The notes below the pieces were generated by a model that was given only the letters and a program-made list of their open reading frames with translations, made no database searches and was not told where the DNA came from. A DNA stretch of 64,000 bases, from contig NZ_CP107783.1 in the NCBI RefSeq assembly GCF_036345255.1, positions 4,637,501-4,701,500 of the forward strand, in the 5' to 3' direction. The stretch comes from Streptomyces sp. NBC_00569. Lineage in GTDB: Bacteria; Actinomycetota; Actinomycetes; Streptomycetales; Streptomycetaceae. Each line of letters begins with the position of its first letter. The first letter of the stretch is position 1. The position numbers and the translations under genes were made by a program. Positions 17,971 through 26,401 of the stretch are shown piece by piece.

Positions 17971-19170
17971 TCAGTTGGTGGAGACGAGCTTCAGCTCGGG
18001 GTGTGCCGTGCCGCCCTCGATCGCGGTGGACGAGATGTGCGACTGGACGCGGTCGTCGACCGGGTCGTTCGCCGGGTCGTCGTGCACGACGAGGTGCTCG
18101 TACGTCGTGGCGCGCTGCGCGGGGACGCGGCCCGCCTTGCGGATGAGGTCGATGATCTCCAGGCGGTTCGAGCGGTGCTTGGCACCGGCCGAGGAGACGA
18201 CGTTCTCCTCCAGCATGATCGAACCGAGGTCGTCGGCGCCGTAGTGCAGCGACAGCTGGCCGACCTCCTTGCCGGTGGTCAGCCAGGACCCCTGGATGTG
18301 GGCCACGTTGTCGAGGAAGATCCGCGCGATGGCGATCATCCGCAGGTACTCGAAGAGCGTGGCCTGCGTGCGGCCCTTCAGGTGGTTGTTCTCCGGCTGG
18401 TACGTGTACGGGATGAACGCGCGGAAGCCGCCCGTGCGGTCCTGTACGTCGCGGATCATGCGGAGGTGCTCGATGCGCTCGGCGTTGGTCTCGCCGGTGC
18501 CCATCAGCATCGTGGACGTCGACTCGACGCCGAGGCGGTGGGCCGCCTCCATGATCTCCAGCCAGCGCTCGCCGGACTCCTTCAGCGGGGCGATCGCCTT
18601 GCGGGGGCGGGCCGGGAGGAGCTCGGCGCCGGCGCCCGCGAAGGAGTCGAGGCCGGCCGCGTGGATGCGCTCGATGGCCTCCTCGACGGAGACCTTGGAG
18701 ATGCGGGCCATGTGCTCGACCTCGGACGCGCCGAGGGAGTGGATGACCAGCTGGGGGAACGCCTGCTTGATGGCGGAGAAGTGCTTCTCGTAGTACTCGA
18801 CGCCGTAGTCCGGGTGGTGGCCGCCCTGGAACATGATCTGCGTGCCGCCGAGTTCGACGGTCTCGGCGCAGCGGCGCAGGATGTCGTCGAGGTCGCGCGT
18901 CCAGCCCTTGGCGGTGTCCTTGGGCGCGGCGTAGAAGGCGCAGAACTTGCACGCCGTCACGCAGACGTTCGTGTAGTTGATGTTCCGCTCGATGATGTAC
19001 GTCGCGATGTGCTCGGTGCCGGCGTACCGGCGGCGCCTGATGGCGTCGGCGGCCGCGCCGAGCGCGTGCAGGGGAGCGTCGCGGTAGAGGTCGAGCGCCT
19101 CTTCAGGGGTGATGCGTCCACCCGCGGCGGCACGGTCGAGGACGGTCTGAAGGTCGGCCTTCTCGGTCAC
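17971..19170 (-). CDS. mqnC: Cyclic dehypoxanthinyl futalosine synthase MqnC
   Basis: Radical SAM enzyme that cyclises dehypoxanthinyl futalosine to the cyclic form in the futalosine menaquinone pathway. The 399-residue product has the radical-SAM cluster motif CVTACKFC (about residues 72-79) inside NYTNVCVTACKFCAFYAAP, then GGTQIMFQGGHHPDYG and the late MLEENVVSSAGA segment, all typical of MqnC rather than MqnE. The GTG at 19170 is preferred because AAAGGG lies nine bases upstream; another in-frame GTG at 19185 is possible. It heads the mqnC-amidohydrolase-like-menG run. Confidence 0.96.
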   Translation of the reverse strand: MTEKADLQTVLDRAAAGGRITPEEALDLYRDAPLHALGAAADAIRRRRYAGTEHIATYIIERNINYTNVCVTACKFCAFYAAPKDTAKGWTRDLDDILRRCAETVELGGTQIMFQGGHHPDYGVEYYEKHFSAIKQAFPQLVIHSLGASEVEHMARISKVSVEEAIERIHAAGLDSFAGAGAELLPARPRKAIAPLKESGERWLEIMEAAHRLGVESTSTMLMGTGETNAERIEHLRMIRDVQDRTGGFRAFIPYTYQPENNHLKGRTQATLFEYLRMIAIARIFLDNVAHIQGSWLTTGKEVGQLSLHYGADDLGSIMLEENVVSSAGAKHRSNRLEIIDLIRKAGRVPAQRATTYEHLVVHDDPANDPVDDRVQSHISSTAIEGGTAHPELKLVSTN

Positions 19171-19274
19171 CGGGGTCCCTTTCACGGGGTCAATGGACGG
19201 ACCGATCCAGCGTACGCCAGCTCTTCCGGCTGCCCGAGGCCAGGCGCCCCCGACCCGTCCCGCCCGCCGCCCGG

Positions 19275-19752
19275 TCAGCGGACCGTGCGGGTCGTGACCG
19301 GGACGTAGTCGAAGTACAGGGGGTCGCCCTCGTCGTCGGTGGGGTACTCGTAGGAGCTGTTGTTCGCGAAGGTGGTCTTGAGCTCCGGCAGGAGATACGT
19401 CCCGTAGTCGTCGTACTCGACCTCGTGCCCGCGCTCCTCGATCTGCTCCACCAGCTCCTCGCCGGGGTGCGGAGCACGTCCAGACCGTCGAAGGTCACGT
19501 TGATGTGGGCGTCCTCCTTGCGGAAGCGCCCGAGTTCGACACCGGCCGGTGCCCGGTCCTCCGGGAAGAACAGGACGAACCGGAACCAGGAGTCCTCCAG
19601 CGTCAGCACGTACCGGCCCGGCGGCTGCTCGGTCCCCGCCTGATGGCTGACGCTGTGGCACCCAGATCCCGGGCGCTGTCCATCGCCTCACCGAACGGCA
19701 TGCCGAACCGGAGCGGGGCAACACCGGCGTCCGGCCGAATGTCGACATCCAT
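19275..19752 (-). pseudogene. Frameshifted hypothetical gene (two frame changes)
   Basis: Three consecutive coding-like segments lie in three different minus-strand frames. From ATG 19752 comes MDVDIRPDAGVAPLRFGMPF, continuing through DSARDLG. The next frame carries QPPGRYVLTLEDSWFRFVLF to about INVTFDGLDVL. The third carries EELVEQIEERGHEVEYDDYG through VTTRTVR to the stop at 19275. Together they make a coherent acidic protein of about 158 residues. The second shift is near 19469-19475, where one base appears missing in a CCCC run; the first is near 19655-19665. Either this is a decaying gene or the assembly has two errors. No family recognised. Confidence 0.7.
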
Positions 19753-19805
19753 GTTCTCTCCCCTTTGCCGCTTCTACCGCTTCTACCGCTCGACAACTGG
19801 CCGTC

Positions 19806-19934
19806 TCACCACAGCAGTTCGGCCGTGTCGATGCTCCAGCCGCGCTCGGTGAGCATGTCGTCGGTGGTCGTCGCCTCCATGCGGATGGACGGACCGCTGC
19901 GGACCTGCCGCTTCGGTTCCCCACCGGGCTTCAC
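19806..19934 (-). other. Possible small ORF or gene remnant (42 codons)
   Basis: GTG-started frame ending in TAELLW just upstream of the frameshifted gene and just after the prepilin peptidase gene. The middle (MEATTTDDMLTERGWSID) looks protein-like, but there is no good ribosome binding site. It may be the tail of a longer lost gene belonging to the same decayed locus. Confidence 0.25.
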
Positions 19935-19940
19935 CCGGGA

Positions 19941-20678
19941 TCAGGCGGCGTACGCCCCCATCAGCACGCCGGTGAAGGCGCCCGCGATCAGGAACGGGCC
20001 GAACGGGATCGCGGTCCGCCGCCCCGCCCGCCGCAGCGCCACGAGCACACCCCCGTACAGCGCCGCGAACAGGAACCCGGCGAACGTTCCGATGAGCAGC
20101 AGGCCCCAGCCGTACCAGCCGAGCACCGCACCCAGTCCGACGGCCAGTTTCACGTCCCCGAATCCCATCCCGGCGGGGTGGATGAGGAAGAGCACGAGGT
20201 AGCCGCCGCCGAGCGCGGCCGCGCCGAGCAGGGACGTGCGCCAGGCGCCGCCGGGCTCGGGCAGCAGCGCGGCGAGCCCGAGCAGGGCGAGGGCGGCCGC
20301 GGCGAGCGGCAGGGTGAGGACGTCGGGCAGCCGCTTCACCCGGGCGTCGACCACCGCGAGGAGCACTCCCACGGGCGCGAGCAGCAGCCAGGCCGCGAGT
20401 TCGGGGCGAGCGCCGGTCGCGGCGGCGAGGGCGGCACAGACGAGAGCGGTGGCGAGGGAGACGAGGGCGGTGCGGGGCCCGTACGGGGTGCCGTCCGCGC
20501 ACCGGGCGCGCCCGAGCCAGCCGCCCGCGAGGCCGCCGATGGGATGTCCGGCGGGGCACACGGCCCGCCAGTCCTCGTCGGGCTCGACGGAGAACCGGTA
20601 GGCGGCACGAGGCACAAGTCCTCCGGCGACCGCACCCCAGAAGACAGCCCCGACGACCAACAGCAGGTCCACATCCAC
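19941..20678 (-). CDS. Prepilin peptidase, A24 family (type IV prepilin leader peptidase-like)
   Basis: Polytopic membrane aspartic protease of about 245 residues that processes type IV pilin-like or Flp/Tad-type prepilins. The two catalytic aspartates are visible in VVDARVKRLPD and in GMGFGDVKLAVG (the GxGD motif). Hydrophobic helices fill most of the rest. There is no N-terminal methyltransferase zinc domain, which fits the short TadV/actinobacterial class. The start is GTG 20678 (an in-frame GTG at 20687 is the alternative). No pilin genes are in the window, so its substrate lies elsewhere. Confidence 0.88.
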   Translation of the reverse strand: MDVDLLLVVGAVFWGAVAGGLVPRAAYRFSVEPDEDWRAVCPAGHPIGGLAGGWLGRARCADGTPYGPRTALVSLATALVCAALAAATGARPELAAWLLLAPVGVLLAVVDARVKRLPDVLTLPLAAAALALLGLAALLPEPGGAWRTSLLGAAALGGGYLVLFLIHPAGMGFGDVKLAVGLGAVLGWYGWGLLLIGTFAGFLFAALYGGVLVALRRAGRRTAIPFGPFLIAGAFTGVLMGAYAA

Positions 20679-20711
20679 GCCTCGCACCCTACGTACTCCC
20701 CCGGGAGCCCG

Positions 20712-20801
20712 TCAGGCGTCAGCTCCCGTCGACCTCATGAGGGCGTCCAGCGGGTCACTCATCGGCGGACACGTGTCGGCGCACGGCGGGCACGCGTGCA
20801 C
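20712..20801 (-). CDS. Candidate 29-residue Cys-containing small protein
   Basis: Between the kinase and the prepilin peptidase on the same strand there is a GTG frame reading VHACPPCADTCPP followed by MSDPLDALMRSTGADA. The three closely spaced cysteines and the clean acidic tail look non-random, but the ribosome binding site is weak and the reading frame stays open further upstream, so the true start is uncertain. Confidence 0.3.
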   Translation of the reverse strand: MHACPPCADTCPPMSDPLDALMRSTGADA

Positions 20802-20881
20802 GTTGAACCCGGTCCGGTCGCCGCATGGCCGATGGACACGAGGACCGTCGGCCCTCCGCGGCCCGGCCGCGCGCCCCCGGC

Positions 20882-22534
20882 TCAGCCGCCCACCCGCCCC
20901 AGGCGCGCCTTCGGGTTGCCCGCCTCCGGATACTCCGACGTGTACACCAACACCTTTCCCTCCAGCCGTAGATGCACGGTGTGGGCGGACGACGCGCACG
21001 TTCCGGGGTTCGACTCGGCGGCCTCTCCCCCAGCCACCAGCTCCTTGCCCGTGGCCGACTTCAAGGTGAGTACGTCGACACAGTTGATGCCCAGCGGATC
21101 GGTCGACGTCACCGTGCCGACCTTCTGGCCCGGCCTCGCCTGCCGCACCTCGACATCGAAGGTGCCGAACGGAACCCCGGCCTGCACCACCTTGCCGTGC
21201 CACTTGCCGAGATAGCCGGACGGGACCTGCCCGCCGGACGGCGTGGCCGCGGGCGGCCTCCCACCCGTGTCCGAGCCGCCTTGCGAGTCCGAATTGCCCG
21301 GCAGCAGGTCGAAGAGGAAGGCCGAGCCCAAGGTGACCGCGGCCAGGGCGCCCGCGACTCCCAGCGCGACCGTACAACTGAGACTGCGCCCACGTCCGTT
21401 GGCGCCCGGCAGGGATGTCGCGGCCACGCTGACGGAGACCTTCCCGGCTCCCGGCACCTCGGTGCGCGGTGCCGGCACGGCGGAGTCGGCGGGCACGTAG
21501 GACTGCGGGGCCGGCGGTCCGTAGGCGGGATCGGGCGGCCCGAACACCCCGGCGGGCGATCCCGCCGCCTCCGACGGCCAGTCGACCGAGGGCTTGCTGA
21601 AGCCGACCGGCCCCGAACGCTCCGCGGCACCCGCCGGCGCCGCGCCCTCCAGGTCCAGGAGTGCCACCGCGCTGCGTCCCACCTGCTCCACCAGCGCGCC
21701 CGGCAGCCACCCCGCCGCCACGAGCCGGGCCGCGCCGTGCGGGGCGAGAGCGCTCGCCACCTCGTCAGGGGTCGGCCGCGCGGCCGGGTCCTTCGCCAGG
21801 CACGCGGCGGCGATGTCGCGCAGCTTCCCGCGCGCCAGGCCGAGTTCGGGCTCCTCGTGCACCACCTTGTAGAGGAGCGCGGCGGACGAGTCACCGGAGA
21901 ACGGGGACGTACCGGTCACCGCGTAGACCAGGACCGCGCCGAGCGAGAAGACGTCGGCGGCGCCCGTGACGCCCTTGCCGAGGATCTGCTCGGGCGCCAT
22001 GTATCCGGGCGACCCGATCGAGACGCCGGTGGAGGTGAGGGAGGCAGTGCCGTCGGTGGCGCGGGCGATGCCGAAGTCGATCAGGCGGGGGCCGTCCACG
22101 GTGAGGAGCACGTTCGACGGCTTCACGTCGCGGTGGACGAGCCCGAGACCGTGCACCGCCGACAGCGCCTCGGCCAGGCCCGCGCCCAGGGCCCGTGCGG
22201 AGTGGTCGGGCAGAGCGCGTTCCTTCACCGCCTGCGCGAGGGAGGGGCCGGCCACGTACCCGGTCGCCACCCAGGGCACGGCCGCCTCCGGGTCGGCGTC
22301 GAGAACCGGCGCCGTCCAGGCACCCCCGACGCGGCGCGCGGCGTCGACCTCGCGCCTGAAGCGCGCCCGGAACTCCTCGTCGAGCGCGAAGTGCGGATGG
22401 ACGACCTTCACGGCGACGGTGCGGCCTCCGGCGCTGCGCCCCAGATAGACGCGGCCCATTCCGCCCGAACCGAGCCTTCCGAGCAGCCGATAGGGCCCGA
22501 TCGTGGCCGGTTCGCCGGCTTCCAGCGGCTGCAT
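20882..22534 (-). CDS. Membrane-anchored Ser/Thr protein kinase
   Basis: 550 residues. An Hanks-type kinase domain occupies about residues 14-270: glycine loop LGSGGMGRVYLG, Lys in VAVKVVHP, catalytic loop HRDVKPSNVLL, DFGIARA and the APE-like MAPEQIL. A Pro-rich linker follows, then one transmembrane helix (about 390-415) and an extracytoplasmic domain of about 110 residues with paired cysteines, not a PASTA array. The ATG at 22534 has GGGGGAGG upstream; the longer open frame is not kinase-like. It lies downstream of mqnA on the same strand, but a terminator separates them. Ligand and targets unknown. Confidence 0.93.
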   Translation of the reverse strand: MQPLEAGEPATIGPYRLLGRLGSGGMGRVYLGRSAGGRTVAVKVVHPHFALDEEFRARFRREVDAARRVGGAWTAPVLDADPEAAVPWVATGYVAGPSLAQAVKERALPDHSARALGAGLAEALSAVHGLGLVHRDVKPSNVLLTVDGPRLIDFGIARATDGTASLTSTGVSIGSPGYMAPEQILGKGVTGAADVFSLGAVLVYAVTGTSPFSGDSSAALLYKVVHEEPELGLARGKLRDIAAACLAKDPAARPTPDEVASALAPHGAARLVAAGWLPGALVEQVGRSAVALLDLEGAAPAGAAERSGPVGFSKPSVDWPSEAAGSPAGVFGPPDPAYGPPAPQSYVPADSAVPAPRTEVPGAGKVSVSVAATSLPGANGRGRSLSCTVALGVAGALAAVTLGSAFLFDLLPGNSDSQGGSDTGGRPPAATPSGGQVPSGYLGKWHGKVVQAGVPFGTFDVEVRQARPGQKVGTVTSTDPLGINCVDVLTLKSATGKELVAGGEAAESNPGTCASSAHTVHLRLEGKVLVYTSEYPEAGNPKARLGRVGG

Positions 22535-22663
22535 GACCTGGCCTCCCCCTGTGCCCGCGCTCCCGTCGGGCCAGGGTAGTCCTCCCCCGTCACGGCACCC
22601 CGGATGCCATCGCTCGACGGAACGCATCCCTCCGATATCCGCGAGCCCGGTGTATTCAAAACG

Positions 22664-22675
22664 TTCACCGGTGAA
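22664..22675. promoter_or_regulatory. 12-bp palindrome in the kinase upstream region
   Basis: TTCACCGGTGAA is a perfect palindrome about 130 bp before the kinase start, within the 297-bp gap between the kinase and mqnA. It may be an operator; nothing else in this gap is recognisable except the mqnA terminator. Confidence 0.3.
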
Positions 22676-22766
22676 ATTCCTGACGTTCACAGTCGATCGC
22701 AACCGAACGGCCCCTTGTTTCCCGGATAGCCGGAATTGCCCCGCACGCGAGAGGGGCGGCACGCAG

Positions 22767-22808
22767 AAGGCGTACGCGAATTCCCGCGGGGGAATTCCCG
22801 TACGCCTT
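22767..22808 (-). terminator. Terminator downstream of mqnA
   Basis: AAGGCGTACG and CGTACGCCTT form the outer stem, with an inner GAATTCCC/GGGGAATTC stem. It starts 24 bp after the mqnA stop and separates mqnA from the kinase gene. Confidence 0.85.
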
Positions 22809-22831
22809 CCGGGGCGAGCGGATCTACCGCG

Positions 22832-23704
<873 letters not shown>

Positions 23705-23809
23705 CTAGACCCCATGCGGTACGGTGCAGGCTTCAGGGTCCCCGAGTCGGCCCCGTCAACCCTTTGGCGCCCCGTGTCAAACCTCCGGGTGACGTGATCT
23801 TTCCCTCTA

Positions 23810-23837
23810 TTGCATTCCGGTGCCTGCATGCTAGGCT
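23810..23837 (+). promoter_or_regulatory. Candidate promoter of the cold-shock gene
   Basis: TTGCAT (23810-23815), 16 bp, TAGGCT (23832-23837). Transcription would begin near 23844, leaving a leader of about 140 nt, long as is usual for cold-shock mRNAs. Confidence 0.5.
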
Positions 23838-23986
23838 CGCCGCAAGTTGCAGTTTGGTTTCCCTTGCAGTACAGAGCCTGCGGAGCATGTGACCGCGGGC
23901 TCTCGTCGTTTTCAGACTTTTGCAGTTGTTCGCAAGTGCATTTGCAGGTTCTGGAGCAGGGCGACCCTTTGGCCCAAGGAGGGCTT

Positions 23987-24190
23987 ATGGCTACCGGAAC
24001 CGTGAAGTGGTTCAACGCTGAAAAGGGCTTTGGCTTCATCGCCCAGGAAGGCGGCGGCCCGGACGTCTTCGTCCACTACTCCGCGATCAACGCAAACGGC
24101 TTCCGCTCCCTCGAGGAGAACCAGGCCGTGAGCTTCGACGTCACGCAGGGTCCGAAGGGCCCGCAGGCGGAGAACGTCACCCCCATGTAA
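23987..24190 (+). CDS. Cold-shock protein (CspA family)
   Basis: 67-residue single cold-shock domain, an RNA/ssDNA-binding chaperone. Both RNP motifs are intact: KGFGFIAQ (RNP1) and DVFVHYSAI (RNP2). It opens [17 protein letters not shown], as in streptomycete Csp proteins. The ATG at 23987 has a perfect AAGGAGG four to five bases upstream. The long predicted 5' leader (about 140 nt) could give temperature-dependent translation. It is followed by a strong terminator shared with the convergent regulator gene. Confidence 0.97.
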   Translation: MATGTVKWFNAEKGFGFIAQEGGGPDVFVHYSAINANGFRSLEENQAVSFDVTQGPKGPQAENVTPM

Positions 24191-24250
24191 GTGGGGCGTC
24201 CCCAGGTCTGCCCTTGGGACGTCGTGACTCCGGAACGGATGCAGTACCCA

Positions 24251-24307
24251 AGGAGCCCCGCTCCGCCAAGTGCCCCGGCACGCGGTGGAGACGGGGCTCC
24301 TGCCTTT
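24251..24307. terminator. Terminator between the csp and XRE-cupin genes
   Basis: AGGAGCCCCG pairs with CGGGGCTCCT, with inner CTCCGCC/GGTGGAG pairing, followed by a short T-run on the plus strand. It serves the cold-shock gene and possibly the convergent regulator. Confidence 0.8.
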
Positions 24308-24312
24308 TCAAG

Positions 24313-24876
24313 TCACGCGTACTGCATGACCAGAACGCAGGTCGTACCGGGCTCCAGGGCGCGGCAGGTGTGCGGGACGTCGCCGGGGTACGACATGTAG
24401 TCGCCCGGGCCGAGTTCGACCGGGTCGTCCTGGGGTCCCGCGAGGACCCGGCCGGCGCCCACCACGATGTGCTCGACGGCGCCCGGCATATGGGGCTCCG
24501 ACTCACGGGGCGCGCCGGGCTCGACCTGAAGGAAGTAGAGGTCACGACGGGAGCCCGGCGGGTTCGGCGAGAGCAGCGTCGCCGCGTAGTCGGCCTGCTC
24601 CGACGGAACGGCGACACCCTGGCCCGCCCTGATGACCTGGACGACGGGGCGCGGCGGGTCGAGCAGCAGACTCGGCGGGACGTCGAGCGCGACGCTCAGC
24701 GCCCAGAGGGTCTCCAGGCTCGGGTTCCCGCTCGCCGACTCCAGTTGCGAAAGCGTGGACTTGGCGATCCCCGCGCGCTTGGCCAGCTCGGACAGGGAGA
24801 TCCCGGCCCGGCCGCGCTCCCGGCGCAGTGCCGCGGCGATGCGGTCGAGGGGGAGGCGGGGGGTCTCGCCGGCCAT
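24313..24876 (-). CDS. XRE family regulator with cupin domain
   Basis: 187 residues: an N-terminal helix-turn-helix (about 10-65; LSELAKRAGIAKSTLSQLES is the helix pair) and a C-terminal cupin (about 100-185; PGAVEHIVVGAGRVLAG and GDYMSYPGDVPHTCRAL). Such proteins bind a small ligand in the cupin and control an adjacent gene. It is divergent from azlCD, so it most likely controls branched-chain amino acid export. The ATG at 24876 follows GAAGGAGCAGC. Inverted GTTCG/CGAAC elements occupy the shared promoter. Confidence 0.9.
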   Translation of the reverse strand: MAGETPRLPLDRIAAALRRERGRAGISLSELAKRAGIAKSTLSQLESASGNPSLETLWALSVALDVPPSLLLDPPRPVVQVIRAGQGVAVPSEQADYAATLLSPNPPGSRRDLYFLQVEPGAPRESEPHMPGAVEHIVVGAGRVLAGPQDDPVELGPGDYMSYPGDVPHTCRALEPGTTCVLVMQYA

Positions 24877-24925
24877 GCTGCTCCTTCTCACCGTTCGTTC
24901 GCTGGGCCGGACCGAAGCGTTCGCC

Positions 24926-24955
24926 TTGACGAACGGATGGTCTCGTGTCCATTCT
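24926..24955 (+). promoter_or_regulatory. azlC: Candidate azlC promoter giving a leaderless mRNA
   Basis: TTGACG (24926-24931), 18 bp, CATTCT (24950-24955). The expected start of transcription coincides with the azlC ATG at 24962, and no ribosome binding site is present. CCGTTCGT (24892 onward) and ACGAACGG flank and overlap the -35, forming a likely operator for the divergent XRE-cupin regulator. Confidence 0.5.
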
Positions 24956-24961
24956 ACGAGT

Positions 24962-25795
24962 ATGCGTTCGCCACACCGAACAGTAAGCCCCCTTGAGCGA
25001 ACGGCGGCCTCTGGCACGCCCTCGGACCCCGCCGCCTTGCCCGCCCGCACCGACCGGCGTCTCCTGCGTGACATCGCGCTCGTCTGCCTCGCCGACGCCG
25101 TCGTGGGTGTCTCCTTCGGCGCGATCGCGGTCACCGGCGGGCTGCCCGTCTGGGTTCCCGTACTGATGTCGCTGATCGTCTTCGCCGGGTCGGCGCAGTT
25201 CAGCACCGTCGCCGTGCTCGCGGCGGGTGGCGGTCCCGTGGCCGCCGCGGCGACGGGGCTGCTGCTCAACACCCGCACGGCGGCGTTCAGTCTGGCCGTC
25301 GCGGACGCGCTCGGCCGGTCCTGGCCCGTGCGTCTGGTCGGCGCGCACCTCGTCACCGACGAGACCGCGGCGTTCGTCCTCGCGCAGCGCGATCCCCGGC
25401 GACGCAGGGCGGCGTTCTGGATATCGGGCCTCGGGCTCTTCGCCGCCTGGAACCTCAGCGTGCTCACCGGGGCGCTCGCGGGCTCCGCGCTCGGGGACAC
25501 CGCCCGGTTCGGCCTCGACGCGGCGTTCCCGGCGGTGCTCCTTGCGCTCGTGCTGCCCGCGCTGCGCGGTTCGGCCGGGGTGCGGCGGGCCGCGGCGGCC
25601 GGCGCGGTGATCGCGGTCGCCGCGACGCCGGTGCTGCCCGCCGGAGTGCCGGTCCTGCTGGCGCTGACCGGATTGCTCGTGGCCCGCACGCCCCGGCGGG
25701 GAACCCCTTCCCGCGCACACCGCCCGGGCCCCTCTTCCCGTACGCATCGCCCCGGATCCCCCTCTCGTACGACCTCCCCGGGAGGCTCCTCGTGA
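24962..25795 (+). CDS. azlC: AzlC family branched-chain amino acid exporter, large subunit
   Basis: 277 residues with about seven hydrophobic helices. The segment VGVSFGAIAVTGGLPVWVPVLMS followed by FAGSAQFSTVAVLAAGGGP is the AzlC hallmark, and LLLNTRTAAFSLAVADAL follows. With AzlD it exports branched-chain amino acids or analogues. The last ~30 residues are a low-complexity Ser/Pro/Arg-rich tail made of imperfect repeats, beyond the last helix. It overlaps azlD by 4 bp (GTGA). Confidence 0.92.
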   Translation: MRSPHRTVSPLERTAASGTPSDPAALPARTDRRLLRDIALVCLADAVVGVSFGAIAVTGGLPVWVPVLMSLIVFAGSAQFSTVAVLAAGGGPVAAAATGLLLNTRTAAFSLAVADALGRSWPVRLVGAHLVTDETAAFVLAQRDPRRRRAAFWISGLGLFAAWNLSVLTGALAGSALGDTARFGLDAAFPAVLLALVLPALRGSAGVRRAAAAGAVIAVAATPVLPAGVPVLLALTGLLVARTPRRGTPSRAHRPGPSSRTHRPGSPSRTTSPGGSS

Positions 25796-26106
25796 ACGCC
25801 ACGCTCGTCGCCGTCCTCGTGCTCGCCGCCGGGACGTACGCCTTCCGGCTGGCCGGGCCCCTGCTGCACGGACGGGTCGAACTGCCCGCTCGGGTGCAGG
25901 AGTTGCTGACCGCAGGCGCGACCGTGCTGCTGGTGGGTCTGCTCGCGACGGGGGCGCTGACCGAGGGGCACGGCTTCGCCGGGTGGGCGCGGCCCGCCGG
26001 AGTGCTGGCGGGCGGGGTGCTCGCGTGGCGGAAGGCGCCCTTCGCCGTCGTCGTCGTGGGGGCCGCCGCGACGACGGGCCTCCTGCGGCTCGCGGGTGTG
26101 CCGTAG
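25792..26106 (+). CDS. azlD: AzlD family branched-chain amino acid exporter, small subunit
   Basis: 104-residue membrane protein with three to four helices, including the AzlD-type opening VLVLAAGTYAFRLAGPLL and a final WRKAPFAVVVVGAAATTGLLRL. The GTG start at 25792 lies in the azlC stop, so the two are translated together. The length is typical for the family. Confidence 0.9.
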   Translation: MNATLVAVLVLAAGTYAFRLAGPLLHGRVELPARVQELLTAGATVLLVGLLATGALTEGHGFAGWARPAGVLAGGVLAWRKAPFAVVVVGAAATTGLLRLAGVP

Positions 26107-26401
26107 CGACCGCGCGGATGCGGCAATCCGTTCCGGATCGATCGGGTAACGCCTCCAACTCGCTCCCGACCGGGCCCATTCGGCAATCTGCGAACGGATA
26201 GCGGCTCCAACCGGTCGCGCGGACCGGAGTCGGGGGAACCGCCGCTACTGTGATCGGCCCGCGTCACCGACCGGACCCCGCGCAGAGGACAGATCCACCG
26301 ATTTCTGCGCACGCACCGATGCCGGGGACCGCCGGCCCGGCACATGCTGACCGCATCCGACCGGAACGCAGCAAGAGGCAGCACGACGGAGGCACCAGAA
26401 C
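26107..26401. other. Intergenic region with an imperfect direct repeat
   Basis: Two related blocks 60 bp apart each begin CGGCAATC (26121 and 26181) and end GCTCCAAC or GCCTCCAAC, with a GGATA/GGGTAA core between. They precede the orphan ATPase gene and could be tandem binding sites. Otherwise nothing recognised. Confidence 0.35.
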
